Assembly (NCBI RefSeq): GCF_002837145.1
Contig: NZ_NWMV01000019.1
Span: forward strand, 32,571 to 96,570
Direction: 5' to 3'
DNA: 64,000 nt
DNA from: Macromonas nakdongensis
Lineage (GTDB): Bacteria > Pseudomonadota > Gammaproteobacteria > Burkholderiales > Burkholderiaceae_C
Part shown: positions 49,517-59,406 of the stretch, piece by piece
How the letters are laid out: each line of letters begins with the position of its first letter
How positions within the stretch are numbered: the stretch's first letter is position 1
Made by a program: the position numbers and the translations under genes
The notes under the pieces: model-generated
What the model was told of the DNA's origin: nothing
What the model saw: only the letters and a program-made list of their open reading frames with translations
Databases searched by the model: none

Positions 49517-50497
49517 ATGCAAGTCCCGTCTTCCGAAAGCGCGCCGTTCTATGTCGCGGCGCTGTACCAGTTCGTCGATCTGCCGGACCACGCCGACCTG
49601 CGCGCGCCGCTGCAGGCGCTGTGCGAGGCCGGCCAGGTCAAGGGCACGCTGCTGCTGGCCCGCGAGGGCATCAACGGCACCATCGCCGGGCCACAGGCGG
49701 GGGTGATGGCGGTGCTGGACTGGCTGCGCGCCGATCCGCGACTGGCCAAGCTGCAGCACAAGGCCTCGTGGGCCACCACGCCGCCTTTCCACCGCCTGAA
49801 GGTGCGGCTCAAGCGCGAAATCGTCACCCTGCGGGTGCCCGAACTGGACCCGAACAAGACCGTGGGCCAGTACGTGGCACCGCAGGACTGGAACGCCCTG
49901 ATCCGCCAGCCCGACGTGGTGCTGGTGGACACCCGCAACGACTACGAGGTGGCGATCGGCACCTTCCAGGGCGCGCGCAACCCGAACATCAAGACCTTCA
50001 CCGAATTGCCGGCCTGGGTGGACGCGCAGCCCGAACTGCAAGCGCAGCCAGGGCCCGACGGCTCGGTGAAAAAGCCGCGCGTCGCCATGTTCTGCACCGG
50101 CGGCATCCGCTGCGAAAAGTCCACCGCCCTCATGAAAATGAAGGGCTACGACGAGGTCTACCACCTGGAGGGCGGCATCCTCAAGTACCTGGAGGAGGTG
50201 CCGCCCGAGCAGAGCCTGTGGGAAGGCGAATGCTTCGTGTTCGACGAGCGGGTGAGCGTGGGCCACGGCCTGGTGCCGGGGCCGCACGAGCTGTGCCGGT
50301 CCTGCCGCTGGCCGCTGTCGGCGGCGGACAAGGCCTCGCCGCACTATGTGAAAGGCGTGAGCTGCGCCCACTGCCACGACCAGCGCACCCCGGAAGAAAA
50401 AGCCCGTCTGGCCGAACGCCAACGCCAGGTGGAACTGGCCGAGGCCCGCGGCGAGGTGCACGTGGGCGCGCGCATGGACGGCGCCCCCGGTTTCTGA
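49517..50497 (+). CDS. trhO: tRNA uridine(34) hydroxylase TrhO, rhodanese-like (UPF0176)
   Basis: The start [22 protein letters not shown] (49517) gives 326 residues. TrhO makes 5-hydroxyuridine at the wobble base of some tRNAs using oxygen. The N-terminal domain ([16 protein letters not shown]) is followed by a rhodanese domain with [13 protein letters not shown] and the catalytic Cys in [13 protein letters not shown], then a C-terminal Cys-rich part ([27 protein letters not shown]) that probably binds metal. The -10-like GATAAT close to the ATG suggests a very short leader. Confidence 0.93.
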   Translation: MQVPSSESAPFYVAALYQFVDLPDHADLRAPLQALCEAGQVKGTLLLAREGINGTIAGPQAGVMAVLDWLRADPRLAKLQHKASWATTPPFHRLKVRLKREIVTLRVPELDPNKTVGQYVAPQDWNALIRQPDVVLVDTRNDYEVAIGTFQGARNPNIKTFTELPAWVDAQPELQAQPGPDGSVKKPRVAMFCTGGIRCEKSTALMKMKGYDEVYHLEGGILKYLEEVPPEQSLWEGECFVFDERVSVGHGLVPGPHELCRSCRWPLSAADKASPHYVKGVSCAHCHDQRTPEEKARLAERQRQVELAEARGEVHVGARMDGAPGF

Positions 50498-50516
50498 GCG
50501 ACCGGGCGCGGGCGCC

Positions 50517-51665
50517 TCAGAGCGAAGCGGTCAGCATGGCGCGGTAGTCGTCCGCGCTGGCCAGGCGTGGGTTGGTCTTGTGGCAGTGGTCGGCCAGGGC
50601 ACCGGTGATCACGCGGTCGAAGTCGGCCTCGGTCACCCCCAGGGCGGCCAGGCCGCTGGGCAGGCCCAGGCGCGCGTTCATGTCGCGGATGGCCGGGCCC
50701 AGGTCGGCGGCGCCGGCCAGTCCCATGGCGCGGGCCATGCGTTCCAGGCGCCGGTCTTGCTGCACCGAGGCGGCGCCGGCGTTGAAGGCGATCACCGCCG
50801 GCAGGAACAGCGCGTTCAGGGTGCCGTGGTGCAGCCGCGGGTTGACGCCGCCCAGGCTGTGGCTGAGCGAGTGCACGCAGCCCAGCCCTTTCTGGAAGGC
50901 CATGGCGCCCTGCATGCTGGCGCTCATCATGTGCAGGCGGGCGTCGCGGTCCTGGCCGTTCGTGGTGGCGCGTTCGATGTGGGCCCAGCCGCGCTCCAGC
51001 CCGTCCAGCGCGATGCCGTCGGCCGGCGGGTTGAAGGGCGCGGCCATGAAGGTTTCCATGCAGTGGGCGATGGCGTCCATGCCGGTGGCGGCGGTCAGCA
51101 GTGGCGGCAGGCCCAGCGTCAGCTCGGGGTCGAGCAGGGCGGTCTTGGGCATCAGGTGCCAGCTGTGGAAGCCCAGCTTGCGCCCGTCGTCCACGATGAC
51201 GATGGCGCCGCGCGCCACCTCGCTGCCGGTGCCGGCGGTGGTGGGGATGGCGATCAGCGGCGGCACCCGGTCGGTGATTTTGGGCGAGCCGCCTTCGATG
51301 GTGGCGTAGGTTTTCAGCGGGCCGGGGTGGGCCACCGCAATCGCCACGCCCTTGGCGCAGTCGATGGCGCTGCCGCCGCCCAAGGCCACCAGGCCGTCAC
51401 AACCCTGCTGCTCGTAAATGGCCTGGGCCGCGCGCACGGCGGCTTCGGTGGGGTTGGAGGGGGTCTGGTCGAACACCGCGTGGGGCAGGGCGCCTGCGCC
51501 CGTGCCCAGTGCCGCCACGGCCCGCTCCAGCAGGCCAGCGGCCTTGACGCCCGGGTCGGTCACGATCAGCGGCTTGCGCATGCCGGTGCGCTCGCATTCG
51601 CTGGCCAGCAGCTGCAGCGCGCCAAAGTCGATCTGGATGTTGGTCAGGTACAGGATCTGTGACAC
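50517..51665 (-). CDS. Iron-containing alcohol dehydrogenase
   Basis: The GTG at 51665 has GGAGA 5 bases upstream and starts MSQILYLTNIQIDFGA; the protein has 382 residues. The group III motifs are GGGSAIDCAKGVAIA (NAD binding), IPTTAGTGSEVARGAIV and the metal-binding His of AIAHCMETFMAAP and GCVHSLSHSLGGVNPRLHHGTLNA. The enzyme would oxidise or reduce an alcohol or aldehyde; the substrate is not clear, and 4-hydroxybutyrate dehydrogenase is one possibility. It converges with trhO and is divergent from the esterase. Confidence 0.92.
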   Translation of the reverse strand: MSQILYLTNIQIDFGALQLLASECERTGMRKPLIVTDPGVKAAGLLERAVAALGTGAGALPHAVFDQTPSNPTEAAVRAAQAIYEQQGCDGLVALGGGSAIDCAKGVAIAVAHPGPLKTYATIEGGSPKITDRVPPLIAIPTTAGTGSEVARGAIVIVDDGRKLGFHSWHLMPKTALLDPELTLGLPPLLTAATGMDAIAHCMETFMAAPFNPPADGIALDGLERGWAHIERATTNGQDRDARLHMMSASMQGAMAFQKGLGCVHSLSHSLGGVNPRLHHGTLNALFLPAVIAFNAGAASVQQDRRLERMARAMGLAGAADLGPAIRDMNARLGLPSGLAALGVTEADFDRVITGALADHCHKTNPRLASADDYRAMLTASL

Positions 51666-51807
51666 GTTGTCTCCGGTGTGGCGTGGTTTTGTTGTGGGGG
51701 CACTATACGCCGGCACGCTTCTGCCGAAAGTTGTGTGTGCGACAGCGGTCTGGGGCCTGCCGTGCCGCCCGTCCCCGCCGGGCGTGCTTGCAGCGACAAT
51801 CCGGAGC

Positions 51808-52824
51808 ATGAGTGCCCACGCCCACCCCCATTCCCAGCTGACCCCCGCCATGCGCGGCGTGCTCGACCGCATGGCCCGCGCCGGCCGCCCGCCGTTGCAT
51901 GCCCTGACGCCGCAGCAGGCGCGGGCGTTTTACGAAGTGGGCTCCGGCGTGCTCGACATCCCGCCGCACAAGATGGCGCGGGTCGAGGCGCTGCAGATCC
52001 CCACCCGCGACGGCGCCACGCTGCACGCCGAACTGGTGGTACCGCACCCGCACGGGCCGGACGACGCCCACGCAGCCGGGCACACGCCCGCGCCCAGGCC
52101 CTGGCCGGTGCTGCTCTACCTGCACGGCGGTGGCTTCACCATCGGCAGCGTGGCCACCCACGCCAGTCTGTGCCGCCACCTGGCCCACCTGGCGCATTGC
52201 GCGGTGCTCTCGGTGGACTATCGGTTGGCACCCGAACACACCTTCCCCACCGCCGTGCACGACGCCTGGGACGCGCTGCAATGGCTGCACGCCCAGGCCC
52301 CCGCCCTGGGGCTGGACCCGGCGCGCCTCGCGGTGGGCGGCGACAGCGCCGGCGGTACCCTGGGCATCGTCACCGCCCTGCAGGCGCGCGACGCCGGCCT
52401 GCCGCTTCGGCTGCAGCTGCTGTTCTACCCTGGCTGCGCGGCCCACGCCGACACGCCCTCGCACCGCACCTTTGCCCACGGCTTTGTGCTGGAGGCCGAC
52501 AGCATCGCCTGGTTTTTTGGCCAGTACCTAAACACCCCGGCCGACCGCGAGGACTGGCGCTTTTCGCCCCTGAACGCACCCGACCTGGACGGCGCCGCCC
52601 CGGTGTGGATGGGCCTGGCCGAATGCGACCCGCTGGTGGACGAGGGCGTGATGATGGCCGACCGCTTCCGCCTGGCCGGTGTGCCGGTGGACCTGGAGAT
52701 CTACCGCGGCGTGACGCACGAGTTCATCAAGATGGGCCGCGCCATCCCCGAGGCCTTGCGCGCCCACCAGGACGCGGCGCGCGCCCTGCGCCTGGCCTTC
52801 GAGGGCCCGGCCGCCCCGGGCTGA
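51808..52824 (+). CDS. Alpha/beta hydrolase, hormone-sensitive lipase family
   Basis: The start MSAHAHPHSQLTPAMRGVLD (51808, CGGAG upstream) gives 338 residues. The HSL family oxyanion motif HGGG (106-109) and nucleophile GDSAGG (Ser180) are present, with Asp in AECDPLVDEG and His in GVTHEFIKMG. It hydrolyses small acyl esters, inside the cell because no signal peptide is seen. The LuxR-type gene starts 5 bases after its stop. Confidence 0.92.
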   Translation: MSAHAHPHSQLTPAMRGVLDRMARAGRPPLHALTPQQARAFYEVGSGVLDIPPHKMARVEALQIPTRDGATLHAELVVPHPHGPDDAHAAGHTPAPRPWPVLLYLHGGGFTIGSVATHASLCRHLAHLAHCAVLSVDYRLAPEHTFPTAVHDAWDALQWLHAQAPALGLDPARLAVGGDSAGGTLGIVTALQARDAGLPLRLQLLFYPGCAAHADTPSHRTFAHGFVLEADSIAWFFGQYLNTPADREDWRFSPLNAPDLDGAAPVWMGLAECDPLVDEGVMMADRFRLAGVPVDLEIYRGVTHEFIKMGRAIPEALRAHQDAARALRLAFEGPAAPG

Positions 52825-52829
52825 CGGCC

Positions 52830-53681
52830 GTGACCGACGCACGCCCCTGGTGGGTACTGCCGCCGGCCACGGCGGCCGGCCCGGCGGTCGAGCTGCCGCT
52901 GGCCCAGGTCAGCGCCCTGTTGCAGAAGTTGGGCCTGTCTGGCCGGCACGCGGTGGCCGAAGACCTGCTGCGCATCGTCGGCGCGCAGGTACCCATGGCG
53001 CAGTGCACCATCTTCTCGTTCGAGGGCGACTCGCCCCCGCGCACCGTGGCCGTGGGCGACCGCTCGCGCACCGCCGCGCTGCGTCGCATCACCCAGGACT
53101 ACGTGACGCGCTACCACCTGCTGGACGGCAGCCGCGAGGCCATGCGTGCCGAGTTCGACGCCGCGCGCCGGGCCAGCGCGGCGCAACCGCACACCGTGCT
53201 GCACCGGCAGCGCCCGCAGGACATCGCCCACCCCGACTACCGCCACGTCTGCTACGAACTGCCGCAGGTGGCCGAGCGCCTGGCCATGCTGGCGCTGTAC
53301 GACGGCTGGCGCTGGCTGTCGGTCAACTTCTACCGCGGCACCGAACACGGGCCCCTGGGCGCAGACGACCTGCAACGCTTGGAGGCCCTGGCACCACTGG
53401 TGGTGCACGCGGTGCGCCTGCACTACGCCGGCCAGCTGTTCGACGCCGACTTGGCCGAATGGCTGCTGGCGCGCCTGCACCGCCGCCACCCGGCGCTGAG
53501 CAAGCGCGACCTGGACGTGCTGCGCGCCCTGCTCGACGGGCTGGACAACGCGGCCCTGGCACAGCGGCTGGGGCTGGAGCTGTCGAGCGCGCAAACCTAC
53601 GTCAAGCGCGTCCACCGCAAGCTGGGCATCGGCAGCCAGCGCGAGTTGCTGGGCCTGTTGGTGCAGCCCGACCGGGCTTGA
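52830..53681 (+). CDS. LuxR-family transcriptional regulator
   Basis: The start is GTG at 52830, 5 bases after the esterase; the protein has 283 residues. The N-terminal 200 residues have no family I can name. The C-terminal HTH is clear (LSKRDLDVLRALLDGLDNAALAQRLGLE, SSAQTYVKRVHRKLGI). No receiver or autoinducer-binding signature is seen. The large perfect inverted repeat 48 bases downstream, ahead of the FAD monooxygenase, is a natural candidate for its target. Confidence 0.88.
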   Translation: MTDARPWWVLPPATAAGPAVELPLAQVSALLQKLGLSGRHAVAEDLLRIVGAQVPMAQCTIFSFEGDSPPRTVAVGDRSRTAALRRITQDYVTRYHLLDGSREAMRAEFDAARRASAAQPHTVLHRQRPQDIAHPDYRHVCYELPQVAERLAMLALYDGWRWLSVNFYRGTEHGPLGADDLQRLEALAPLVVHAVRLHYAGQLFDADLAEWLLARLHRRHPALSKRDLDVLRALLDGLDNAALAQRLGLELSSAQTYVKRVHRKLGIGSQRELLGLLVQPDRA

Positions 53682-53729
53682 GCCACGGCCAGCCAGCTTA
53701 TTTTGTCCCTTTTCAGTGACATGGTCTTC

Positions 53730-53759
53730 GTTCTGCCTGCCTACACTGGCAGGCAGAAC
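53730..53759 (+). promoter_or_regulatory. Perfect 12-bp inverted repeat before the FAD monooxygenase
   Basis: GTTCTGCCTGCC (53730-53741) and GGCAGGCAGAAC (53748-53759) are exact complements with a 6-base centre TACACT that also resembles a -10. The right arm ends 17 bases before the ATG, next to CCGGAGA. It could be an operator for the adjacent LuxR-type regulator, or a leader hairpin that controls translation. There is no T-tract, so it is not a usual terminator. Confidence 0.6.
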
Positions 53760-53776
53760 ATCCGGAGACCGCCCCC

Positions 53777-55474
53777 ATGCACCAGCCCAGCAGCGAACCG
53801 CGCCCATCTCTCTACTACCCTTACCGGGTGTTTGCGCCCTGGCTGCCGTCGGCGCACGGGCCTCAGGGGCGGCACCCGGTCGCCATCGTCGGGGCTGGGC
53901 CGGCGGGCATGGTCACCGCGCTGGAACTGGCGCGCCACGGCGTGCGCAGCGTGGTGCTGTGCGCCGAGCGCCAGTTCTCGCAAGGCAGCCGCGCCATCGT
54001 CTTCACCCGGCGCAGCCTGGAAATCCTGCAGCAGGTGGGCGTGGCCGGTCGCATGGTGGCCCACGGCCTGCCGTGGCGCTTTGGCAATTCCTTCTACCGC
54101 GGCCAGCGCGTGTTCCGCATGGAAGCACCGCACGACCCGGACGACCGCTATGGACCCATGCTCAACCTGCAGCAGCAGTACCTGGAGCAGTACCTGTACG
54201 AGGCCTGCGCCGCGCAGCCGCTGATCGACTTCCGCTGGGGCAACCTCGTCACCCAGGTGCACAACGCCGCCGACCACGCCAGCGCCACCGTGGACACGCC
54301 CGAAGGCCCCTACACCCTGGAGGCCGACTGGCTGGTCGCCGCCGACGGCGGGCGTTCCGGCATCCGCAGCCAGCTCGGTTTGCAGATGGAAGGGGCCTCC
54401 TACGAAGGGCTGTTCGTCATCGCCGACATCCGCATCGACCTGCCGCTGCCGACCGAGCGCCTGGCCTTTTTCGACCCCGACTGGAACCGGGGCAACACCA
54501 TCCTGATGCACCGCGAGCCGCACGGCATCTGGCGCGTGGACTACCAGTTGCCCGAGGGCGAAACGCCGGAACAGGCGCTGCGGCCCGAGTCGCTGCGGGC
54601 CCGCATCGACGCGCAGTTGGACATGATCGGTTTCGGTGGCACGCCCTGGGAGATGGACTGGAGTTCGGTGTATTCGGCACGCGCCCTGACGCTGCCCGAT
54701 TTCGTGCATGGCCGGGTGGTGTTCACCGGCGACGCGGCCCACCTGCTGCCCATCTTCGGGGTGCGCGGCGCCAACACCGCCTTCCAGGACGCGCAGTCGC
54801 TCGGCTGGCACCTGGCCTACACCCTCAAAGGCCTGGCCGGCCCGGCGCTGCTGGCCAACCACAGCGCCGAGCGCGTGGGCGCGGCGCGCGAAATCGTCGA
54901 TGAGGCCGGCAAGAGCACCCGCTTCATGACGCCGCCGAGCCGGGGCTTTCGGCTGCTGCGCGACGCGGTGCTGTCGCTGTCGCTCACGCAGGCGTTTGTG
55001 CGCCCGCTCTACCACTGGCGCACCTCGCGGCCGCACGAATACCGCCGGTCGGCGCTGAACAGCCCGGACGACGACAACGCGCTGTTCGCTGCCGGCCCGG
55101 CCCACGGGGCGCCGCCGCAGAACGTGTGCCTGGCGCCCGATGATTTTCTGCTTGACCACCTGGGCGGCGGTTTCGAGCTGCTGTACTTCACCGATGGCGC
55201 CGCCGTGCCCGAGCCGCTGCAGGCGGTGGTGGACCGCGCGCGCGTCCAAGGCGTGGCGCTGCGCGTCACCGCCATCGGCGCTGTCTACCACCCCGTGCCG
55301 GGCGCCGACCAGACCCTGCCCGACGCCGACGGCCGGGTGCGCACCCGCTACGGCGTGCCCGCCAGTGGCGCCGCCTACCTGCTGCGGCCCGACCAGCACG
55401 TCTGTGCCCGCTGGCTGACGCTGGACGCCGAACGCCTGCACGCGGCCCTGCAACAAGCCCTGCCCAGCACCTGA
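53777..55474 (+). CDS. FAD-dependent aromatic hydroxylase-like monooxygenase
   Basis: The 565-residue protein is a group A flavin monooxygenase. The FAD motif [21 protein letters not shown] is near residue 35, the second FAD block is LVAADGGRSGIRSQLGL, and GRVVFTGDAAHLLPIFGVRGAN holds the GD site. The C-terminal 150 residues form the thioredoxin-like domain of phenol and 3-hydroxyphenylpropionate hydroxylases (LLRPDQHVCARWL). The N-terminal extension before the FAD motif is longer than usual. The substrate is not known. The DUF2783 gene 31 bases downstream is a typical partner. Confidence 0.92.
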   Translation: MHQPSSEPRPSLYYPYRVFAPWLPSAHGPQGRHPVAIVGAGPAGMVTALELARHGVRSVVLCAERQFSQGSRAIVFTRRSLEILQQVGVAGRMVAHGLPWRFGNSFYRGQRVFRMEAPHDPDDRYGPMLNLQQQYLEQYLYEACAAQPLIDFRWGNLVTQVHNAADHASATVDTPEGPYTLEADWLVAADGGRSGIRSQLGLQMEGASYEGLFVIADIRIDLPLPTERLAFFDPDWNRGNTILMHREPHGIWRVDYQLPEGETPEQALRPESLRARIDAQLDMIGFGGTPWEMDWSSVYSARALTLPDFVHGRVVFTGDAAHLLPIFGVRGANTAFQDAQSLGWHLAYTLKGLAGPALLANHSAERVGAAREIVDEAGKSTRFMTPPSRGFRLLRDAVLSLSLTQAFVRPLYHWRTSRPHEYRRSALNSPDDDNALFAAGPAHGAPPQNVCLAPDDFLLDHLGGGFELLYFTDGAAVPEPLQAVVDRARVQGVALRVTAIGAVYHPVPGADQTLPDADGRVRTRYGVPASGAAYLLRPDQHVCARWLTLDAERLHAALQQALPST

Positions 55475-55505
55475 GACCCCCTCACGGCCCAACCAGGAAT
55501 CCCCC

Positions 55506-55712
55506 ATGAACGCCACCCCCCACACCGCCGCCCCCACGCTGGACATCGCCGGCCTGGAAACCGTGTACGACGCCCTGGCCAGCGCCATCGACCGCGCAGG
55601 TCCGGAGAAAACCGAGCTGTTCCTGGTCAAGCTGGCGCTGCTCAACGCCCAGGCGCTGGGCTGTGCCGCGCGCTTTCAGCAACAGCTCGACGCCGCCTTG
55701 CTCGATCTTTGA
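55506..55712 (+). CDS. DUF2783 small protein
   Basis: The 68-residue protein has no signal or membrane helix. DUF2783 members are found next to FAD monooxygenases of this type, as here, and the sequence (LETVYDALASAIDRAGPEKTELFLVKLALLNAQALG) fits the family. The function is unknown; an accessory role to the hydroxylase is inferred from gene order. Confidence 0.8.
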   Translation: MNATPHTAAPTLDIAGLETVYDALASAIDRAGPEKTELFLVKLALLNAQALGCAARFQQQLDAALLDL

Positions 55713-55764
55713 GCCCCACCGTGGGGCCATGGCCGAAACTACAGCGCGCCGGGCGCCGAAAACC

Positions 55765-55770
55765 TAAAAT
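55765..55770 (+). promoter_or_regulatory. Candidate -10 element (TAAAAT) of the YgiQ-type gene
   Basis: TAAAAT lies in the 106-base gap after the DUF2783 gene, 48 bases before the ATG at 55819, in the context CCTAAAATC that also occurs before the DUF2721 gene. The -35 is poor. Confidence 0.3.
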
Positions 55771-55818
55771 CAGGGGTTGCACGCCCACGCCCCGGGGGTG
55801 CCGGCCCATCCCCCGCCC

Positions 55819-58254
55819 ATGAACGCCCCCCTCGACGTCTCCTTCTTCGCGCGCGCCGCCAAGCCCATCACCAGCTACAAGCCGTACTGGGCCAAGCGTT
55901 TCGGGCCCGCGCCTTTCCTGCCCATGAGCCGGGCCGAAATGGACCGGCTCGGCTGGGACAGCTGCGACGTGATCCTGGTCACCGGCGACGCCTACGTGGA
56001 CCACCCCAGCTTCGGCATGGCGGTGATCGGCCGGGTGCTGGAGGCACAGGGCTTCCGGGTCGGCATCATCGCCCAGCCCGACTGGCACAGCGCCGAGCCG
56101 TTCAAGGCGCTGGGCAAGCCCAACCTGTTTTGGGGCGTGACCGCGGGCAACATGGACTCCATGATCAACCGCTACACGGCGGACCGCAAAATCCGCTCCG
56201 ACGACGCTTACACCCCCGGCGACGTGGGCGGCAAGCGCCCGGACCGCGCCGCCACCGTGTACAGCCAGCGCTGCCGCGAGGCCTACAAAGACGTGCCCAT
56301 CGTGCTGGGTGGCATCGAAGGCAGCCTGCGCCGCATCGCCCACTACGACTACTGGACCGAAACCGTGCGCCGCAGCGTGGTGCTCGACAGCAAGTGCGAC
56401 CTGCTGCTCTACGGCAACGCCGAGCGCGCCCTGGTGGAGGTGGCGCACCGGCTGGCCAAGCGCGAGCCCATCGAATCCATCACCGACGTGCGCGGCACCG
56501 CCTTCGTGCGCCGCAGCACGCCCGAGGGCTGGTTCCAGATCGACTCCACCGAGGTGGACCAGCCAGGCCGGGTGGACGCCCACACCAACCCCTACCTGAT
56601 GGTGTCGGAGCAGGCCAAGGCCCAGGGCCAGAGCTGCGCCCGCGACGACGAAGCGCAAGCCCAGGCCGACGCGGCCAATGCCCAGCGCACGGCCGACGCC
56701 GCGCTGGACGCCGCCGGGGGCCACGCCGTCGGCCACAAGGCCCAGGCCGGCGCGGTGCAGCCGCTGCGCTTTGTCAGCAACCCGGCCTTGCCCTTTCAAG
56801 GCAAGCCACCGCGCGACAAGACCGTTATCCGCCTGCCCAGTTTCGAGCAGGTCAAGGCCGACCCGGTGCTGTACGCCCACGCCAACCGGGTGTTGCACCT
56901 GGAAACCAACCCCGGCAACGCCCGCGCGCTGGTGCAGGCCCACGGCAGCGGCTCGTCCGCGCGCGACGTCTGGGTCAACCCCCCGCCCATCCCGCTGACC
57001 ACGGCCGAGATGGACCACGTGTTCGACCTGCCCTACGCCCGCAGCCCGCACCCCAGCTACGCCGACGAACACGGCCGCCACGACGGCGCCACCAAAATCC
57101 CGGCGTGGGAGATGATCCGCTTCAGCGTCAACATCATGCGTGGCTGCTTCGGCGGCTGCACCTTCTGCTCCATCACCGAGCACGAGGGCCGCATCATCCA
57201 GAGCCGCTCGGAAGACTCCATCATCCGCGAACTGGAGGACATCCGCGACAAGGTCGAGGGCTTCACCGGCGTCATCTCCGACCTGGGCGGGCCCACCGCC
57301 AACATGTACCGCATCGGCTGCAAAACGCCCGAAATCGAGGCCGCCTGCCGCAAGCCTTCGTGTGTGTACCCGGGCATCTGCTCCAACCTCAACACCAGCC
57401 ACGACCCACTCATCAAAATCTACCGCCGCGCGCGGGCGCTCAAGGGCATCAAGAAGATCCTGATCGGCTCCGGCCTGCGCTACGACCTGGCGGTGAAAAG
57501 CCCCGAGTACGTCAAGGAACTGGTGCAGCACCACGTCGGCGGCTACCTGAAGATCGCGCCCGAGCACACCGAAAGCGGTCCGCTGTCCAAGATGATGAAG
57601 CCCGGCATCGGCAGCTACGACCGCTTCAAGCAGATGTTCGAGAAGTACAGCGAGGAAGCGGGCAAGAAGCAGTACCTGATCCCGTACTTCATCGCCGCCC
57701 ACCCCGGCACCAGCGACGAGGACATGATGAACCTCGCCCTCTGGCTCAAGCGCAACGGTTTCCGCGCCGACCAGGTGCAGACCTTCTACCCCAGCCCCAT
57801 GGCCACCGCCACGGCCATGTACCACACGGGGCTGAACACGCTCAAGGGCATCCACCGCGACGAGCGCGCCGAGCGGGTGGACATCGTCAAAGGCGACAAG
57901 CGCCGCCGCCTGCACAAGGCGTTTTTGCGCTACCACGACCCGAACAACTGGCCGCTGCTGCGCGAGGCCTTGAAGCGCATGGGCCGTGCCGACCTGATCG
58001 GCAACGGCAAGCAGCACCTGATTCCCACCTTCCAGCCGCTGACGGATGGTGGCTACCAGAGCCCGCGCCGCACCAATTCCACGCCGTCGGCCAAGCCGGG
58101 CGGCGCCCCGGCCGCTGGCGCAGGGGGGCGCACCGCCAAGGCACCGGTGCGCGGCCAGTTACTGACGCAGCACACCGGCCTGCCGCCGCGGGCCGGTGTG
58201 ACCGGGGCGCCTGGCAAGGCTCCGACCAAATTGCGCAAACCCCAGGGGCGTTGA
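55819..58254 (+). CDS. YgiQ family radical SAM protein (UPF0313)
   Basis: At 811 residues this is longer than E. coli YgiQ (about 740). The radical SAM cluster ligands are C443, C447 and C450 in GCFGGCTFC. Family blocks include [25 protein letters not shown]-like [31 protein letters not shown] and [19 protein letters not shown]. An Ala/Gln-rich stretch at about 275-315 ([20 protein letters not shown]) appears to be an insertion, and the Gly/Pro/Arg-rich tail is disordered. The reaction is unknown. The ATG at 55819 fits the family start. Confidence 0.93.
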   Translation: MNAPLDVSFFARAAKPITSYKPYWAKRFGPAPFLPMSRAEMDRLGWDSCDVILVTGDAYVDHPSFGMAVIGRVLEAQGFRVGIIAQPDWHSAEPFKALGKPNLFWGVTAGNMDSMINRYTADRKIRSDDAYTPGDVGGKRPDRAATVYSQRCREAYKDVPIVLGGIEGSLRRIAHYDYWTETVRRSVVLDSKCDLLLYGNAERALVEVAHRLAKREPIESITDVRGTAFVRRSTPEGWFQIDSTEVDQPGRVDAHTNPYLMVSEQAKAQGQSCARDDEAQAQADAANAQRTADAALDAAGGHAVGHKAQAGAVQPLRFVSNPALPFQGKPPRDKTVIRLPSFEQVKADPVLYAHANRVLHLETNPGNARALVQAHGSGSSARDVWVNPPPIPLTTAEMDHVFDLPYARSPHPSYADEHGRHDGATKIPAWEMIRFSVNIMRGCFGGCTFCSITEHEGRIIQSRSEDSIIRELEDIRDKVEGFTGVISDLGGPTANMYRIGCKTPEIEAACRKPSCVYPGICSNLNTSHDPLIKIYRRARALKGIKKILIGSGLRYDLAVKSPEYVKELVQHHVGGYLKIAPEHTESGPLSKMMKPGIGSYDRFKQMFEKYSEEAGKKQYLIPYFIAAHPGTSDEDMMNLALWLKRNGFRADQVQTFYPSPMATATAMYHTGLNTLKGIHRDERAERVDIVKGDKRRRLHKAFLRYHDPNNWPLLREALKRMGRADLIGNGKQHLIPTFQPLTDGGYQSPRRTNSTPSAKPGGAPAAGAGGRTAKAPVRGQLLTQHTGLPPRAGVTGAPGKAPTKLRKPQGR

Positions 58255-58294
58255 GTCCGGTGGATTGACACAGTCGCCGGTCAGAATCGCGCCC

Positions 58295-59293
58295 ATGCCG
58301 CCTGTTTTCCAAGCCCCCCTCGTCGTCCGCGGCCTGCTGCTGCTCATCTTGCTGGCCGGGGTGGTGTTCTTTCACGGCTTCCTGGTGCCGGTGCTGGCCG
58401 CGCTCACCATCGGCTTTGCCAGCTGGCCGCTGTACCGCCGCCTGGTGGTCCGTTGCCACGGCCGCACCACCTGGGCCGCCAGCCTGGCCCTGTCGGTGGT
58501 GCTGGGGGTGCTGGTGGTGCCCCTGGCGCTGGCCCTGCACTACGCCGTCCGCGAGGCCAGCGTCTGGTTCGACTGGCTGGTCCGCGCCAACCGCCATGGC
58601 GCCCCGGTGCCCGACTGGATCCGCGACCTGCCCGTGGTCGGTGAACAACTGGCCCACTATTGGCGCGAACACCTGGGCGAACCGCAGGCCCTGGGCGAAT
58701 GGATCCAACTGCTCAGCGGGCAGCACCTGGGCAATATTTACCGCACGGTGCTGGCGGCCACGGGCGACCTGTTCGGCCTGCTGCTCTTGCTGCTGTTCAT
58801 GCTGATCACGCTGTTCTTCGTCTACAAAGACGGTGCCCGGCTGGTGCAGCAGATCGACCAGGTGGGCGAGCACCTGCTGGCCGAGCGCTGGCAGCGCTTT
58901 TCGCGGGTGGTGCCGGCCACCGTCAGCGCCACCGTCACCGGCCTGAGCCTGATCGCCATGGGCGAGGGCGTGGTGCTGGGCGTGGCCTACTGGATCGCAG
59001 GCGTGCCCTCGCCGGTGCTGCTGGGCGTGGTCACCGGTTTCATGGCGCTGATTCCGGGCGGCGCGCCGCTGGCCTTCACCCTGGTCTCGCTCTACCTGGT
59101 GGGCGCGGGCCAGGCCGTGGCCGGCGCGGGGCTGTTCGTCTGGGGCACGGTGGAGCTGTTCATCGTCGACAAGACGCTGCGCCCGCGCCTGGTGGGCGGG
59201 CCGGTGAAGCTGCCCTTCCTGCCCACCTTCTTCGGCCTGGTCGGGGGGTCAAGACCATGGGCATCGTCGGACTGTTCGTCGGGCCGGTGCTGA
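58295..59293 (+). CDS. AI-2E family transporter (PerM-like), frame lost near the C-terminus
   Basis: The 332-residue frame starts MPPVFQAPLVVRGLLLLILLAG and has the family's hydrophobic helices, with VFFVYKDGARLV-like and VTATVTGL-like blocks and ITGFMALIPGGAPLAF. After PTFFGLVGG it runs into nonfamily residues and stops. The normal continuation is found one frame away, so a one-base loss has split the gene (see the next entry). AI-2E proteins are permeases of mixed or unknown substrates; the name comes from one autoinducer-2 exporter. Confidence 0.85.
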   Translation: MPPVFQAPLVVRGLLLLILLAGVVFFHGFLVPVLAALTIGFASWPLYRRLVVRCHGRTTWAASLALSVVLGVLVVPLALALHYAVREASVWFDWLVRANRHGAPVPDWIRDLPVVGEQLAHYWREHLGEPQALGEWIQLLSGQHLGNIYRTVLAATGDLFGLLLLLLFMLITLFFVYKDGARLVQQIDQVGEHLLAERWQRFSRVVPATVSATVTGLSLIAMGEGVVLGVAYWIAGVPSPVLLGVVTGFMALIPGGAPLAFTLVSLYLVGAGQAVAGAGLFVWGTVELFIVDKTLRPRLVGGPVKLPFLPTFFGLVGGSRPWASSDCSSGRC

Positions 59294-59364
59294 TGGCCTT
59301 GCTGGTGTCGATCTGGCGCGAATGGCTGCGCGGCATGGCAACCGAGTCGCCCCCGCCGCCCTGA
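59243..59364 (+). other. Frameshift in a run of six G and displaced C-terminus of the AI-2E transporter
   Basis: At 59243-59248 there are six G. Adding one base restores the family sequence (GLVGGVKTMGIVGLFVGP, then a last helix and stop at 59362-59364) and makes a 356-residue protein, the normal size. So this is either a base lost in sequencing, a true mutation, or a slippage site. It affects about the last 40 residues only. Confidence 0.85.
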
Positions 59365-59394
59365 CGCTGACGCCGGCCCGCCGAGCGCTGCCCC

Positions 59395-59400
59395 TAAAAT
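59395..59400 (+). promoter_or_regulatory. Candidate -10 (TAAAAT) six bases before the DUF2721 start
   Basis: TAAAAT ends 6 bases before the ATG at 59407, with CGGCGC between. Transcription from it would start at about the ATG, giving a leaderless mRNA, and there is no Shine-Dalgarno. The trhO gene shows the same layout. The -35 is not clear. Confidence 0.35.
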
Positions 59401-59406
59401 CGGCGC

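Noticed and set aside
53703..54224. An ORF starting before the FAD monooxygenase in another frame
   Set aside because: It overlaps the monooxygenase reading frame and has no recognisable sequence.
58295..59293. Quorum-sensing function from the AI-2E name
   Set aside because: The family is broad, and most members have no link to autoinducer-2.
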